From the NCBI RefSeq assembly GCF_000238775.2, contig NZ_AFEJ02000003.1, positions 352,240-416,239 on the forward strand: a stretch of DNA of 64,000 bases, written 5' to 3'. Origin of the DNA: Acaryochloris sp. CCMEE 5410 (GTDB lineage: Bacteria > Cyanobacteriota > Cyanobacteriia > Thermosynechococcales > Thermosynechococcaceae). Shown in pieces: positions 53,775 to 62,616 of the stretch. The notes beneath the pieces were generated by a model, which saw nothing but the letters and a program-made list of their open reading frames with translations, was not told the origin of the DNA and ran no database searches. The number at the start of each line of letters is the position of its first letter. Position 1 is the stretch's first letter. Position numbers and translations under genes: made by a program.

Positions 53775-54493
53775 TCAGTACAGCCTTACCCATTCTTGGA
53801 TCTGGGGATTGCCCCTGAGTTGTTTTCGGGCTTCGTAGAGATAGGCTTTGACACTGCCAACCGTCAGTTCCAGGCTGAGGGCAATCTGCTGAGTGGTTTC
53901 ACCGTCCAGGTAAAAGGCCCGGAATGCATGGATTTGCTTTTGAACGATAGCGTCTTGGAGAGGGGCTTGAGCAGTTGCTTCAACTCTTCGAGGATGGCGA
54001 AGTCTTGAGGGGTGTCATGATTGCATAGAGGAGCATTCATCCTGAGCTGCCCATACAGTGTTTTGCGTTTGTGCTCATATCCCAGCTCTTGCTTGAAGAG
54101 GTTGCGGAACTTCTGTCTGAGGAGGAAAAAGACCCAGCTTGAGAATCTTCTATATCGTCCAGGCCGAGTGGGGTTGTAGTAGTTAGCGGCCTTTTCAATG
54201 GTGATGATGCCGATTTGGAACAGCTCATCTGTGGTCAGACGATCGGAAAAGTTGAAGCGATGGATCATCAACCAAATCATTTTGTGATGTCCCTCCACGA
54301 GTGCTTTGAGTGCGCGTTCACCGCGAAGGCAAATCCTTGTTTCTTCGAGGGTTAGCCCTGCTTTCTTCTGTTTGAGGAGTAGGGTACGGGCCTGAACTTG
54401 AGAGACTAAGGCTAATTGTTCATCAGTGGTTAGATATCGTCGATCAGAGAGTTGTTTTCCCTGATGAGTTGGGAAAGGAGTGGTATAGGTCAT
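53775..54493 (-). pseudogene. sigma-70 family factor with a frameshift between regions 2 and 4
   Basis: Region 2 is clear (HKMIWLMIHRFNFSDRLTTD, ELFQIGIITIEKAANYYNP, RRFSSWVFFLLRQKFRNLF). Region 4 is in the -1 frame: AFRAFYLDGETTQQIALSLE then LTVGSVKAYLYEARKQL, ending at 53775. Adding one base at the GGGG run 53962-53965 joins them as LLKPPLQDAIVQKQIHAF. Without that, the protein ends at 53864 and lacks the -35-binding region. Whether this is decay, a sequencing error or programmed slippage is open. Confidence 0.75.
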
Positions 54494-54800
54494 GGTGAAA
54501 TACCCTCTATGAATGTGTCGTTAGGAGTAGCTGAGAACTATACTCAATAGCTGTTTTAAGAGACAAGTACTGCCTTTAGGAAAAACAACGAATTTATAGG
54601 TATTCCAGCGATGGGTTGGCCGAGGGACTGGGGGCAGCTCGCGGGGATATAGCTATTGACTCCATTCTCAACATTGTGGAGATAGGCTATTGTTGCTGTC
54701 GTGTCTCACGCAATTTGTCCTTTTGTCTCACGCAATTTGTCCTTGCGATCGCAGGTAGTATCCCCAACGATGAGCATCTGCGATCGCAGTTACAGAACAG
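54494..54800. other. 307 bp spacer holding a pair of TnsB-like sites
   Basis: No gene. Contains the tandem site pair at 54702-54742 (separate entry) and two GCGATCGC/CGATCGCAG HIP1-type sites. Confidence 0.4.
54702..54742. repeat. tandem pair of Tn7-like TnsB-type sites (right-end orientation)
   Basis: TGTCTCACGCAATTTGTCC at 54702-54720 and again at 54724-54742, a 22 bp pitch. Differs by one base from the sites at 56888-56928 and is inverted relative to the left-end sites at 57069-57230. Possibly a relic end of an older insertion. Confidence 0.65.
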
Positions 54801-55346
54801 TTAGAAGTATTGGGAAGCGATTACCCAGGCTTGTCCAAGGAACTCTAGGTGTGTATTCCGCTCGTTTAATTGATTAGCAGAGAGCCATTCACGGGAGCGG
54901 GCAGTCATATAGGGATCAAAATCCGAGTCAGGGCAGGTTTCGGTATATGTCCAAATGCAATCTTGACAGGGCTCCATCGAGCACAGGTCATCCTCATCCT
55001 GCTCCAGGAATTGTTCAGCAGCCAGTCGATCCATGACATTGAACGGCACATCATGTTTAACCACCTGATACATGGGGGTATTGGCAACAGCAGGCGTTAC
55101 CCGCTCCCAAACTTCTTGGGTATGTTGTCGCGTTGAATTATATTTCTCCAGTTCAGTCATAGTCAGCCACTCACGGGAGAGAATGGCGACCGATCCATCC
55201 TCTCGGGTGCTGCCATCCGTCAAGAAGCAATCAAAACAGGGTAGAACTTCTCCCCCGTATTCCTCTTGTTGGCCGTGGGCACATTGGCAATCCATTGGAG
55301 TTGAGTAGAGGTTTTGGGTTGGGAAAGTGAGTTTATACATTTGCAT
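54801..55346 (-). CDS. hypothetical protein made of two related halves
   Basis: 181 aa from the ATG at 55346 (MQMYKLTFPT). Each half has a CxxC-like pair followed by (T/S)REWL and an Asn/Gln-rich helix: CFDCFLTDG ... SREWLTMTELEKYNS and CQDCIWTYT ... SREWLSANQLNERN. This suggests an internal duplication of a small zinc-binding unit. Function unknown. Confidence 0.5.
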   Translation of the reverse strand: MQMYKLTFPTQNLYSTPMDCQCAHGQQEEYGGEVLPCFDCFLTDGSTREDGSVAILSREWLTMTELEKYNSTRQHTQEVWERVTPAVANTPMYQVVKHDVPFNVMDRLAAEQFLEQDEDDLCSMEPCQDCIWTYTETCPDSDFDPYMTARSREWLSANQLNERNTHLEFLGQAWVIASQYF

Positions 55347-55428
55347 GATGCAGCCCTCATTGTGGCGTGGTCTTATCATCGGTTAGTGATCACCCCCATC
55401 CGTTTGGGGGCGATCTCAGCATTCAAAG

Positions 55429-55941
55429 TCAACCTTGCGGTTGCAGGGGAGCGACATTATCGATAGCTTTCTTGGCAACATCGCGCCAATGGGTTGTTTC
55501 ATCCCACCGTTGGAAGACCTTTTGAGTGCCCAACCAGACCCGGCAGAACAGCACCTTGTCATCTTGATCTGAAGGGACGGCCTCGATGGTGATGGGCTGA
55601 AGGAGCTGTTTCGTATTGAGATTCGCGATCGCCATCAATAAGCCTTTAGCGAAGACGGACTCAGCACCAGCTTCCAGGGTGCAGGGACGATGCGCCTGAA
55701 GCTTGACTCTGATTTTACAGGTGGGTTTCCTTTTGTATTCCCCTTTGATGAACTCCAGGCTTTTGAGGAAGCCAGTGAGAGCAGGATGAGGGATTTCTTG
55801 GGGTTGGGAATTAGAATCGAGGGTATACCAAGTATGAGTGTTAGCTCGATTGCAGAATATGGCAATAGCGCTAGGACTTTCACCAAATCCTAGCGGTCTG
55901 TCGAGAAGTTGTTCCTGGGGCAGTATTTGAGTGGCTGTCAT
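55429..55941 (-). CDS. hypothetical plasmid protein
   Basis: 170 aa from the ATG at 55941 with GGAGG 6 bases upstream; this excludes an unlikely 42-residue extension. Sequence includes ALTGFLKSLEFIKGEYKRKP and KIRVKLQAHRPCTLEAGAES, and looks globular without known motifs. A similar style of accessory gene flanks it on both sides. Confidence 0.5.
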   Translation of the reverse strand: MTATQILPQEQLLDRPLGFGESPSAIAIFCNRANTHTWYTLDSNSQPQEIPHPALTGFLKSLEFIKGEYKRKPTCKIRVKLQAHRPCTLEAGAESVFAKGLLMAIANLNTKQLLQPITIEAVPSDQDDKVLFCRVWLGTQKVFQRWDETTHWRDVAKKAIDNVAPLQPQG

Positions 55942-56143
55942 GATGGCCTCCGATTGCGATCGCAAAGAACAGATGGCTAGTGATGGATTAGAACAGCGTG
56001 GAAGGTATGACTGAAGGGAAATGGTTTTGAGGCTGTGATCTGGCCTGTGAACAAATGTCGAGCACAATGATCACCAAGACCAGGAGTAAGAGCAAGCGGT
56101 AGTCAGAGGGTTTGGGCATTGCGGCGGGCCTCCGTATGACTTT

Positions 56144-56174
56144 CTTATGTAAAAATAAGTTCAAATTACATAAG
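56144..56174. repeat. inverted repeat CTTATGTAA / TTACATAAG, copy 3
   Basis: Arms extend to a perfect 12 bp dyad (TTTCTTATGTAA at 56141-56152, TTACATAAGAAA at 56166-56177) with a 13 bp spacer. Here it lies just downstream of the gene at 56195 rather than upstream of a start. Confidence 0.55.
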
Positions 56175-56194
56175 AAAGAAAAGAGCTATAATCC

Positions 56195-56416
56195 TTATTC
56201 TGTAGTAGCTTCAAATAATTTAGACTCTATAGCGGCATCAATATTTGCTTTCAGTTCGATCAGTTCAATAGGGGTCAAGGTATCGCATAAATGAGACGCA
56301 TCAACAGGGGAATTTTCCAGGTCGAAGCCTAGTTTTTTATTGAGCGAGATCCAGGCTTTAGAACGTTGGGTAAGCGTGGGGTGTACCATACGGTCATCGT
56401 CCTTTGTAGGGTGCAA
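56195..56416 (-). CDS. small hypothetical protein behind leader module copy 2
   Basis: 73 aa (or 64 from the ATG at 56389). Helical with LTPIELIELKANIDAAIESK. It lies downstream of the duplicated promoter/leader, as DUF932 does at copy 1, which supports expression. Function unknown. Confidence 0.5.
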   Translation of the reverse strand: MHPTKDDDRMVHPTLTQRSKAWISLNKKLGFDLENSPVDASHLCDTLTPIELIELKANIDAAIESKLFEATTE

Positions 56417-56431
56417 ATTGTGGGGGTAATA

Positions 56432-56619
56432 GAACCCTCTACTGATCCTTCGAGGTGCGGTGCAATCCTTATAGGTACGGCTAGGAGCGGCAGTCTATAA
56501 GCCTTCTGCATTCGTCGCAGTTCTATTTAGTTGTGGAAGTAATGAGTGGAGCAGGAACGGCCTGTCTCTCAACCTGTACCTAATATAGCAATATTCACAC
56601 CTAAAGTCAAGTATTTAAG
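56432..56619 (-). repeat. promoter/leader module, copy 2
   Basis: Second copy of the 52597-52790 module, same strand. A stem CTTATAG ... CTATAAG (minus strand) can form in its transcribed part; in copy 1 the equivalent is CTTAT ... ATAAG with one internal mismatch. Confidence 0.75.
56582..56610 (-). promoter_or_regulatory. sigma-70 promoter of leader module copy 2
   Basis: Minus strand TTGACT (56610-56605), 17 bp, TATATT (56587-56582). Confidence 0.75.
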
Positions 56620-56887
56620 ATATGAGAATTAATAAATAGGTACGAGAAGCATATAGGTATAAGAAAGAGGCAAGGGTAGAATTGGAAATTGTAGCGCAAC
56701 TTTACAAAGTCTATAAGCTATACACAGTAAGGAGCACAGGCGATAACACAGGGGAAGATTTTTTGAATGAGCGCTGTGATCACACGATCCGATCCGAGAT
56801 CCTGCGTCACACAGAGTAGATCTGCGATCGCTTATATGATTTTTAGGTGTAAGTTCATAGGTGTGATATAAAATAGTATCAGTGTCA

Positions 56888-56928
56888 TGTCTCACGCTAT
56901 TTGTCCTATCGTCTCACGCTATTTGTCC
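56888..56928. repeat. second tandem pair of TnsB-type sites (right-end orientation)
   Basis: TGTCTCACGCTATTTGTCC at 56888-56906 and a copy differing at the first base at 56910-56928, 22 bp pitch. Inverted relative to, and ~140 bp away from, the left end of the tnsB element. The outer TGT/ACA terminus expected of a complete right end is not present. Confidence 0.65.
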
Positions 56929-57068
56929 AGATATAGCTAAAAAGATTTTACAGTAAGCATTACAGCGACATCTTTAATTGATTGATCTGTTCATTTCTTA
57001 TCAAAAGTATTCTTCTTTAATCAAGCTTTACTTTGCTGTATTTATTTCTGGGTAAAGGCTATAGGAAT

Positions 57069-57230
57069 TGTGGACAAATAGCGTGAGACACTTTGCTTAA
57101 CTATTTCGGACAAATAGCGTGAGACGTTTTATACTTTGTCTGAGCTGCATCTATTTCTTTTTCGATGAAGGTTTCACCGCTTTTTGTCTCGTAGTCTTAA
57201 AAATGAGTTTCGGACAAATAGCGTGAGACG
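57069..57230 (+). repeat. left end of the Tn7-like element: three TnsB-type sites
   Basis: GGACAAATAGCGTGAGAC at 57072, 57108 and 57212. The first is preceded by TGT to give TGTGGACAAATAG, close to the Tn7 terminus (TGTGGGCGGACAAAATAG). Three spaced sites ahead of tnsB is the usual left-end arrangement. Confidence 0.7.
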
Positions 57231-57276
57231 TGCTCGGGCTAAAAATGTTTGAAAATTGTCAGTGGTTTAGTGCGAC

Positions 57277-58984
57277 GTGTCTGACTTTTTACCAACTATA
57301 GAACAAACATCGGAGACTCCTTTGTCAGAAGGATTAGCTGACGGGGTAGAACAGAAGATTCTGAACAATACAGAACCGCTTCCGTATCACTTGCAGCGCC
57401 GTCTAGAGGTATTGCAACGGTTAAAGAGTTACGAAGGGTGCAAGAGATATGTCCAAGAGCGAAAAAAGGCCGCTCAAGAGTTAAGCCTCAGTGATCGTAG
57501 TCTGCGTCGCCTGATACACCAATTCCGTGAGCAAGGTATAGAAGGAATCATTCGTCAGTCTCGTTCAGATCAAGGGCAACTCAAAGTGAGTGAAGATTGG
57601 CATCAGTTTATTGTGCAAACCTACCGTAAAGGAAACCGTGGGATGCGTCATACAGCTCCTGCTCAAATTGCTAATCTTGTGCAAAGTAGGGCTGCAAAAC
57701 TCGGTCAGTCGGAATATCCCAGTCGAGCTACTGTCTACCGTATTCTAGAGCCAGAAGTGAAGTCACGATCGCTCAAGAAGAAACGTCGAGCGATTGGTTG
57801 GAATGGAGAAACCTTAAAGCTCACCACTCGTAAAGGGATAGAGCTGAACATCGAATATAGCAATCAGGTGTGGCAATGCGACCATACCCCTGCCGACATC
57901 CTAGTTGTGGATCAGCAAGGTGATATCCTGGGTCGTCCCACCCTGACTACCATTGTTGATACCTATTCCCGGTGCATCATGGGCATTCACTTAGGTCTGT
58001 CCTACCCTAGTGCCGCCGTCACCTGCTTGGCCCTGCGCCACGCCATCTTACCCAAGCAGTACGGAGCTGAGTATGAGCTAATGAACCTCTGGGGCACCTA
58101 TGGCGTCCCCAATACCTCTATACCGATGGCGGCAGTGACTTTACGTCCATCATATTGATCAAGTCGCTGCCAGCTTAGGCATCGTTTTATGTTTACGTCG
58201 GAAACCCTCAGATGGCGGGATCGTTGAGCGGCCTTTTGGCACCTTAAATAGTGAGTTTTTCTCAACCCTTCCCGGCTACACCACTAATTGCCTCAAGAAC
58301 CACCGCAAACGGGCTGAAAGTGAAGCCCGTCTGACCCTCCATCAACTAGAGCGTTTACTCGTGCGCTACATCGTGGATCGGTATAACCAACTCCCAGATC
58401 CGCGTCTAGGTAAACAAAGTCGTTTAGCCCGTTGGGAAGAAGGCCGTATTGCCCAACCCCGTTGATTGAAGAGCGAGACTTAGACCTTCTCTGATGCGTC
58501 AGGATCGTCGCCGAGTCTATCGAGGTGGGTATATTCGCTTCTCCAACCTTATTTATCGAGGTGAATATCTAGCAGGCTATGCCGGACAACAAGTCGTTCT
58601 TCGTTATGACCCGCGTGATATCACCAGCTTGCTGATTTATCGGCAAGAAGGCCCCAGAGACGTTTTTCTGACCCGAGCCCGCGCTCAAACTTAGAAACGG
58701 AGCGTCTGTCTTTATCCGAAGCGAAAGCTATCAGTCGTCGTCTGCGCCAAGCCTCAGAAGAAGTCACCAATAAATCCGTCTTAGCTGAGGTACGAGATCG
58801 CACCCAGTTTATCGACAACTTGCTAGAGCAACCTTTCCCCATGCCTGAAGAGCAACCTGACCTGCTCCCTCAACCATCGACCGAAAATGAAGAGGAAGCG
58901 CCTGATGAACCCGTTGTTACCCAGCCATTGCCTAAGATTCAGGTGTATGACTACGACACACTACGTCGGGAACATGGCCTCTAA
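57277..58984 (+). pseudogene. tnsB: TnsB transposase (DDE), several frameshifts
   Basis: Combined frames give a ~570 aa protein similar throughout to V-K CAST TnsB: HTH region, catalytic Asp in VWQCDHTPADILVVD, second Asp in LYTDGGSDF, Glu in DGGIVERPFGTLN, then RYIVDRYNQ, YRGEYLAGYAGQ and DPRDITSLLIYRQE, ending YDYDTLRREHGL. Five one-base losses are needed to explain the frame changes, near 58103, 58148, 58461, 58489 and 58691. All three catalytic residues survive. TnsB would bind the ends at 57069-57230 and join strands. Confidence 0.88.
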
Positions 58985-59002
58985 GTCCACTGAACATATG
59001 GA

Positions 59003-59855
59003 GTGACCCCTATGGCATCAGAGCATCTGAATGAGTCGTCCACTAAAGCGCTCCCTATCGAAGAGCAAGCTGAACCCATCGATGTGGAAGAGCAAATTAG
59101 GCAATTAGGTAAACGCCGTATTCTTGAGCTGCCTCAGATGACGCGATTTCATACCTGGCTAGATGCCAAGCGTTTGACCCGTCAATCCTGCCGAGTGGTT
59201 GGAGAATCACGAACGGGAAAACGATTAGCTGTGATACCTACCACTTGAAACATACCGTCACGCAGAACCCAGGCTATGCGCCCATCATTCCAGTCGCCTA
59301 TTGGCATTGTCCAGAAAACTTGTCAGTGAGTGGCTTTTTTACAGGTCTGTTGCAACTCCTCCAATATCGGGCAACAGGGGGCCGGATTCCAGAATTACGA
59401 GAACGGCTGTATAACGTTCTCTCCAACTGTGGTGTTGAGATGCTGATTCTGGATGAAGCGCAACGTCTGACAGAACGGGCCATATCTGAGGCCCGTGATA
59501 TTTCCGACAAGTTGGAAATATCAGTTGTGTTAGTGGGAACCGATCGTCTTAATGCTGTACTGAGCTGGGATGAGCAAGTTAAATATCGATTTCTGTTGAC
59601 CTATCATATGCCTCGTCTAAATTCAGAAGAGTTACGAGAGACCACGGCCCTTTGGGAAGAGCATATCCTGCAACTACCTGAACCCTCAAAACTCACCAGT
59701 GCTAAAGCTCAAGATCTGCTCCTTCAGAAACCCAAGGATATATAGGGCTCTTAGATCAAATTCTCCGAGAAGCAGCCATTCAAACTTTACTGATGGGGCG
59801 AACTCGCATTGAATATAGCCTCCTGAGGCAAGTGGTCAAATCCTGTTCATTATGA
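59003..59855 (+). pseudogene. tnsC: TnsC AAA+ regulator, two frameshifts
   Basis: GTG or ATG (59012) start. The frame runs to the Walker A (CRVVGESRTGK), changes at a GGGAAAA run near 59216, continues through CDTYHLKHTV, NCGVEMLILDEAQRL (Walker B), VVLVGTDRLNAV, then changes again at 59738 to GYIGLLDQILREAAIQTLL. About 280 aa in total, the size of V-K CAST TnsC, which forms ATP-dependent filaments on target DNA and recruits TnsB. Both changes fit a single missing base in a homopolymer. Confidence 0.87.
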
Positions 59856-59877
59856 TGGCCTTCGCTGTGGTTCGAGT

Positions 59878-60405
59878 GTGATGCCCCCATCGATTGCCTC
59901 ATTACAACCTTGGATGTTTCAGGTTCAACCCTATCCAGACGAAAGCTTTGGACATTTTTTGGGCCGCTTTCGTCGAGCCAATTGTCTGAGTAGTGGTCAC
60001 CTGTCTACCATGCTGAGACTTAGATCCTATATGGTTGCCTATTGGGAAACGCCTTCTCGTCGTCGAATACCGAATGCTGCTGCGCTCAATATCCTGTCTG
60101 ATTTGACGGGGGTGGAAGTAGCTCGGCTGTGCCTAATGCTGTTTTCAGAGGAGACCCAGCTTTATTTTCAGACCCGCCTTTGTGCGCTATGTTATGCCGA
60201 AATTCCATCCCATCAATTGACTTGGCAAATGGCTGAAATATCGCATTGCGATCGTCATCAACGTCAACTGTTGTCTGCTTGTCCCCGATGTGGGAACGCT
60301 TTCCAATTGCCAGTGCATTGGCAGGTTGGTGAGTGTGAATACTGTCATTTACCGTTTGCAGAAATGGCTTCTGATCAGCTACCGGTAGCGGCAAAATCGC
60401 CTTGA
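59878..60405 (+). CDS. tniQ: TniQ, small CAST-type target-selection protein
   Basis: 175 aa with a GTG start, intact. N-terminal QPYPDESFGHFLGRFRRAN matches V-K CAST TniQ; zinc-binding groups follow in LCALCYAEIPSHQ, CDRHQ, ACPRCG and CEYCHLPFAEMA. The short length (~170 aa) is typical of V-K elements, unlike the longer TniQ/TnsD of other Tn7 types. It caps TnsC filaments and links them to the targeting module, which is missing here. Confidence 0.9.
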   Translation: MMPPSIASLQPWMFQVQPYPDESFGHFLGRFRRANCLSSGHLSTMLRLRSYMVAYWETPSRRRIPNAAALNILSDLTGVEVARLCLMLFSEETQLYFQTRLCALCYAEIPSHQLTWQMAEISHCDRHQRQLLSACPRCGNAFQLPVHWQVGECEYCHLPFAEMASDQLPVAAKSP

Positions 60406-60420
60406 TTGGCCCAGCGACGT

Positions 60421-60684
60421 TCAATATTGATCTGCCCAAGCTAAAGTATCGGAGCAGTCTTTAAGGGGAGTCTGGATGCCCACTTCAATAGAATCCCACA
60501 CCCCTGGAATGGAGTTGAGATAGAGGGTTTCTTGCAATGCGTTCCAAATCTGTTCACTGACTAAAACGGCATTGCCTTGCGCGCTTGCGATCATAATCGG
60601 TTCATGAGACTCGTTCACTTGATCGACGAGATCGGAGAGCGTTTGGCTTGCTTCAGTGATGGATAGGATTGTGGCGTCTGGCAT
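60421..60684 (-). CDS. orphan YefM/Phd-family antitoxin
   Basis: 87 aa from the ATG at 60684; a longer in-frame reading would cover the next gene. ATILSITEASQTLSDLVDQ, ESHEPIMIASAQGNAVLV and SIPGVWDSIEVGIQ are very close to the antitoxin at 48304-48561. No toxin gene follows; the next feature is the convergent tniQ 3' end, so the partner was lost. Confidence 0.82.
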   Translation of the reverse strand: MPDATILSITEASQTLSDLVDQVNESHEPIMIASAQGNAVLVSEQIWNALQETLYLNSIPGVWDSIEVGIQTPLKDCSDTLAWADQY

Positions 60685-60736
60685 ATCAATTGGTTCCAGT
60701 GTTATTGGATAAAACGCATAGATCAAAGGGGAGGTT

Positions 60737-61048
60737 CTAGAGGAATTTGATGCTCCAAATAATCTCCCTGCCTGCTGTGGGTTCGTGGGTTTGCCGAAAC
60801 TCTTCCTTGAGAATTTTGAGCTGTCTCTCTTGGACAGTGATGTGGTTAGGATATATCCATTTGCCAGGTGTGAGTCGTCGCGCGATAATTGCCCCTTCTT
60901 GCTCAAACTTGTCGTCTCCTTGTGTTGCACAGGCTGCAAAGAAAGCCGGTTTGAGGGCTTCGATTTGGTCTTCTAGTTCGGCGAGTTGAATCCGTAAATC
61001 AATCATCTGCTGAATGACTTCGGTCGGTTTGGGGATATCTGTCGCCAT
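60737..61048 (-). CDS. small coiled-coil hypothetical protein
   Basis: 103 aa. A heptad-like helix (VIQQMIDLRIQLAELEDQIE) precedes an ordered C-terminal part (ITVQERQLKILKEEFRQTHE). No known family. Upstream of the orphan antitoxin, same strand. Confidence 0.5.
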   Translation of the reverse strand: MATDIPKPTEVIQQMIDLRIQLAELEDQIEALKPAFFAACATQGDDKFEQEGAIIARRLTPGKWIYPNHITVQERQLKILKEEFRQTHEPTAGREIIWSIKFL

Positions 61049-61203
61049 GAATGCTGCTCCAGAAATGATGGTTCTGAAGCCACCTTACGACATGAGGGGT
61101 GGAGAGCATGGGAGGCTTCACTGAGATCGCATCTGCCCTCAACAACGTACTAGAGGTCTGGAGGGTATTGGAGATAAACATTAGGTGCTCTTTGCCCCTC
61201 TGT

Positions 61204-61834
61204 TTATGAATTCACAGGAGCTTTGATAACCTCATCGATCATTATGCCTGCATGTCCATGGGGGAGATTATGGTACTTTCCTAAATTATGCTTCTCATGA
61301 TGGGCATCAATATCTTTTTCCCTTTGCTTATGTACTCTTTGAATGACAGATTGTGACGAATGAGTCAGCCTTTTAAGTGAAGAAATCCCAATGCGCCACA
61401 TTTCCTCATGAGACCGGTTGGGAGTGTTGTTGAAGGCCATAATGGCATCTATGGCGCGGTGAATCTTGGCGTTTGCTTCTTCGGGATCTAGACGCCCCCT
61501 GCCTCGCTTTTTGATAGGGGGTGCAACTTGTGGCGGTGAAGGGCTGGATACGCGCTTAGAAATTTGCTGTTGCTGAAGCAAAACGAGACATAGCTGAGTG
61601 AGAGCAGCGATTAAGGTATCTATTTCTGCTCTAAGGGCTGGGCACGATATTGTCATGAGACTGTTGTGGTTGGAGCAAAGTCTGACATAACTCAGAGAGA
61701 GTATGGGAAATGGTGTCTAAGCTCTGATTCGCGGTGGTGGGTGTAGTGTGGCTTTTTAGAGGTGGAGTTGAAACCGGATGAGGTGGAGATGGCGTTGCAA
61801 TAGGTATGTCTGGTTCGTTAAAAGACCAAGGCAT
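61204..61834 (-). pseudogene. plasmid protein with DNA-binding-like C-terminus, frameshifted
   Basis: Two overlapping frames (61834-61631 and 61656-61204) join at a CCC run. The N-terminal part is Pro/Thr-rich; the C-terminal ~85 residues (AIDAIMAFNNTPNRSHEEMW, then IGISSLKRLTHSSQSVIQRV, KHNLGKYHN) look like a compact DNA-binding domain I have seen in cyanobacterial plasmid proteins but cannot name with certainty. It may be the 3' part of the gene at 61818-62573. Confidence 0.5.
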
Positions 61835-62573
61835 AATGTTGTCGTTCCTCGTAACTTATCCCTTCTTTGGTGTAACGCTTCCAGGATGCAGTCTTACTGT
61901 CAATTAGAGGTAAATCACCAGAGTGGACTGCTGCTTGAATGGCACTTTGATAAACGCCAAAAAATCAGAGTAATGCTTGAATTTTGAAATCTCGCCTTTG
62001 ACTAATTCTCTGATATCTTCAGGAGTTTCAAGCGTTGCAAGTGCAGAAAGGAAGTGTTGGATGGCTGCTTGGAGGTTCGGAGACGGTTCGATCCTTTGTT
62101 CTAGATCTGGAAAATCTGATGCTTGGTCACTCGGGAGTGATTGGGGTGGAGGTCCATCATCCGGGTGTAAGCCTACTAGCACACTTACATTTGGATCGTG
62201 CAAACGAATCCCTTGTTGTCTATTGATTTTGCCTATTTCATTGCCAATGAAGTAATCAAAATAATGCCGCTTCTTAGCGAGGGATTTCTTCGTTTCCACG
62301 TCTTCGTTTGCAGGATGATGAAGTGTCCCTGAATGGCGGCCATAAAGTCAATGTCTAGAATTTGGGGAGGGGCATACCAATGGGTTGCAATGCGAGCATA
62401 GATGGTTCTGGAGAGCTGGGTGTATAAGTTTCCCTCTACTGATTGGTAATCGATGAGATCGGCGAAATTGAGATCGCAAGCTAGAGCAACTCATTTCCAT
62501 AATGACGATTGATCTCCCGGTTATCCATAAACTTTGTATCTAACAGATCTCGGATCTGTGTAATTGAGTCCAT
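61818..62573 (-). pseudogene. frameshifted conserved plasmid gene, unknown product
   Basis: Frames join as MDSITQIRDLLDTKFMDNRE ... LYTQLSRTIYARIATHWYA ... METKKSLAKKRHYFDYFIGN ... LPLIDSKTASWKRYTKEGIS, about 250 aa. Three one-base losses explain it, one in an AAA run near 62310. If one further T is ignored at 61818 the frame continues into the next entry, giving a ~455 aa protein. Confidence 0.5.
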
Positions 62574-62616
62574 GACCTGTCAGCAGGTACAGAGTCGGCA
62601 CTCGAAGCAGGTGAGG

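Larger units (their letters stand above)
57069..60405 (+). mobile_element. Tn7-like element core (V-K CAST-type tnsB-tnsC-tniQ), damaged and without a visible right end
   Basis: Left-end sites are followed by tnsB, tnsC and tniQ in the order and sizes seen in type V-K CRISPR-associated transposons. No cas12k, tracrRNA or CRISPR repeat follows in the remaining 3.6 kb, and I found no matching right-end sites beyond tniQ. Either it was truncated to the right, or it is a Cas-less relative. Confidence 0.75.

Noticed and set aside
56629..56895. 88-codon minus-strand frame
   Set aside because: Covers the TnsB site pair and has no ribosome-binding site or recognisable sequence.
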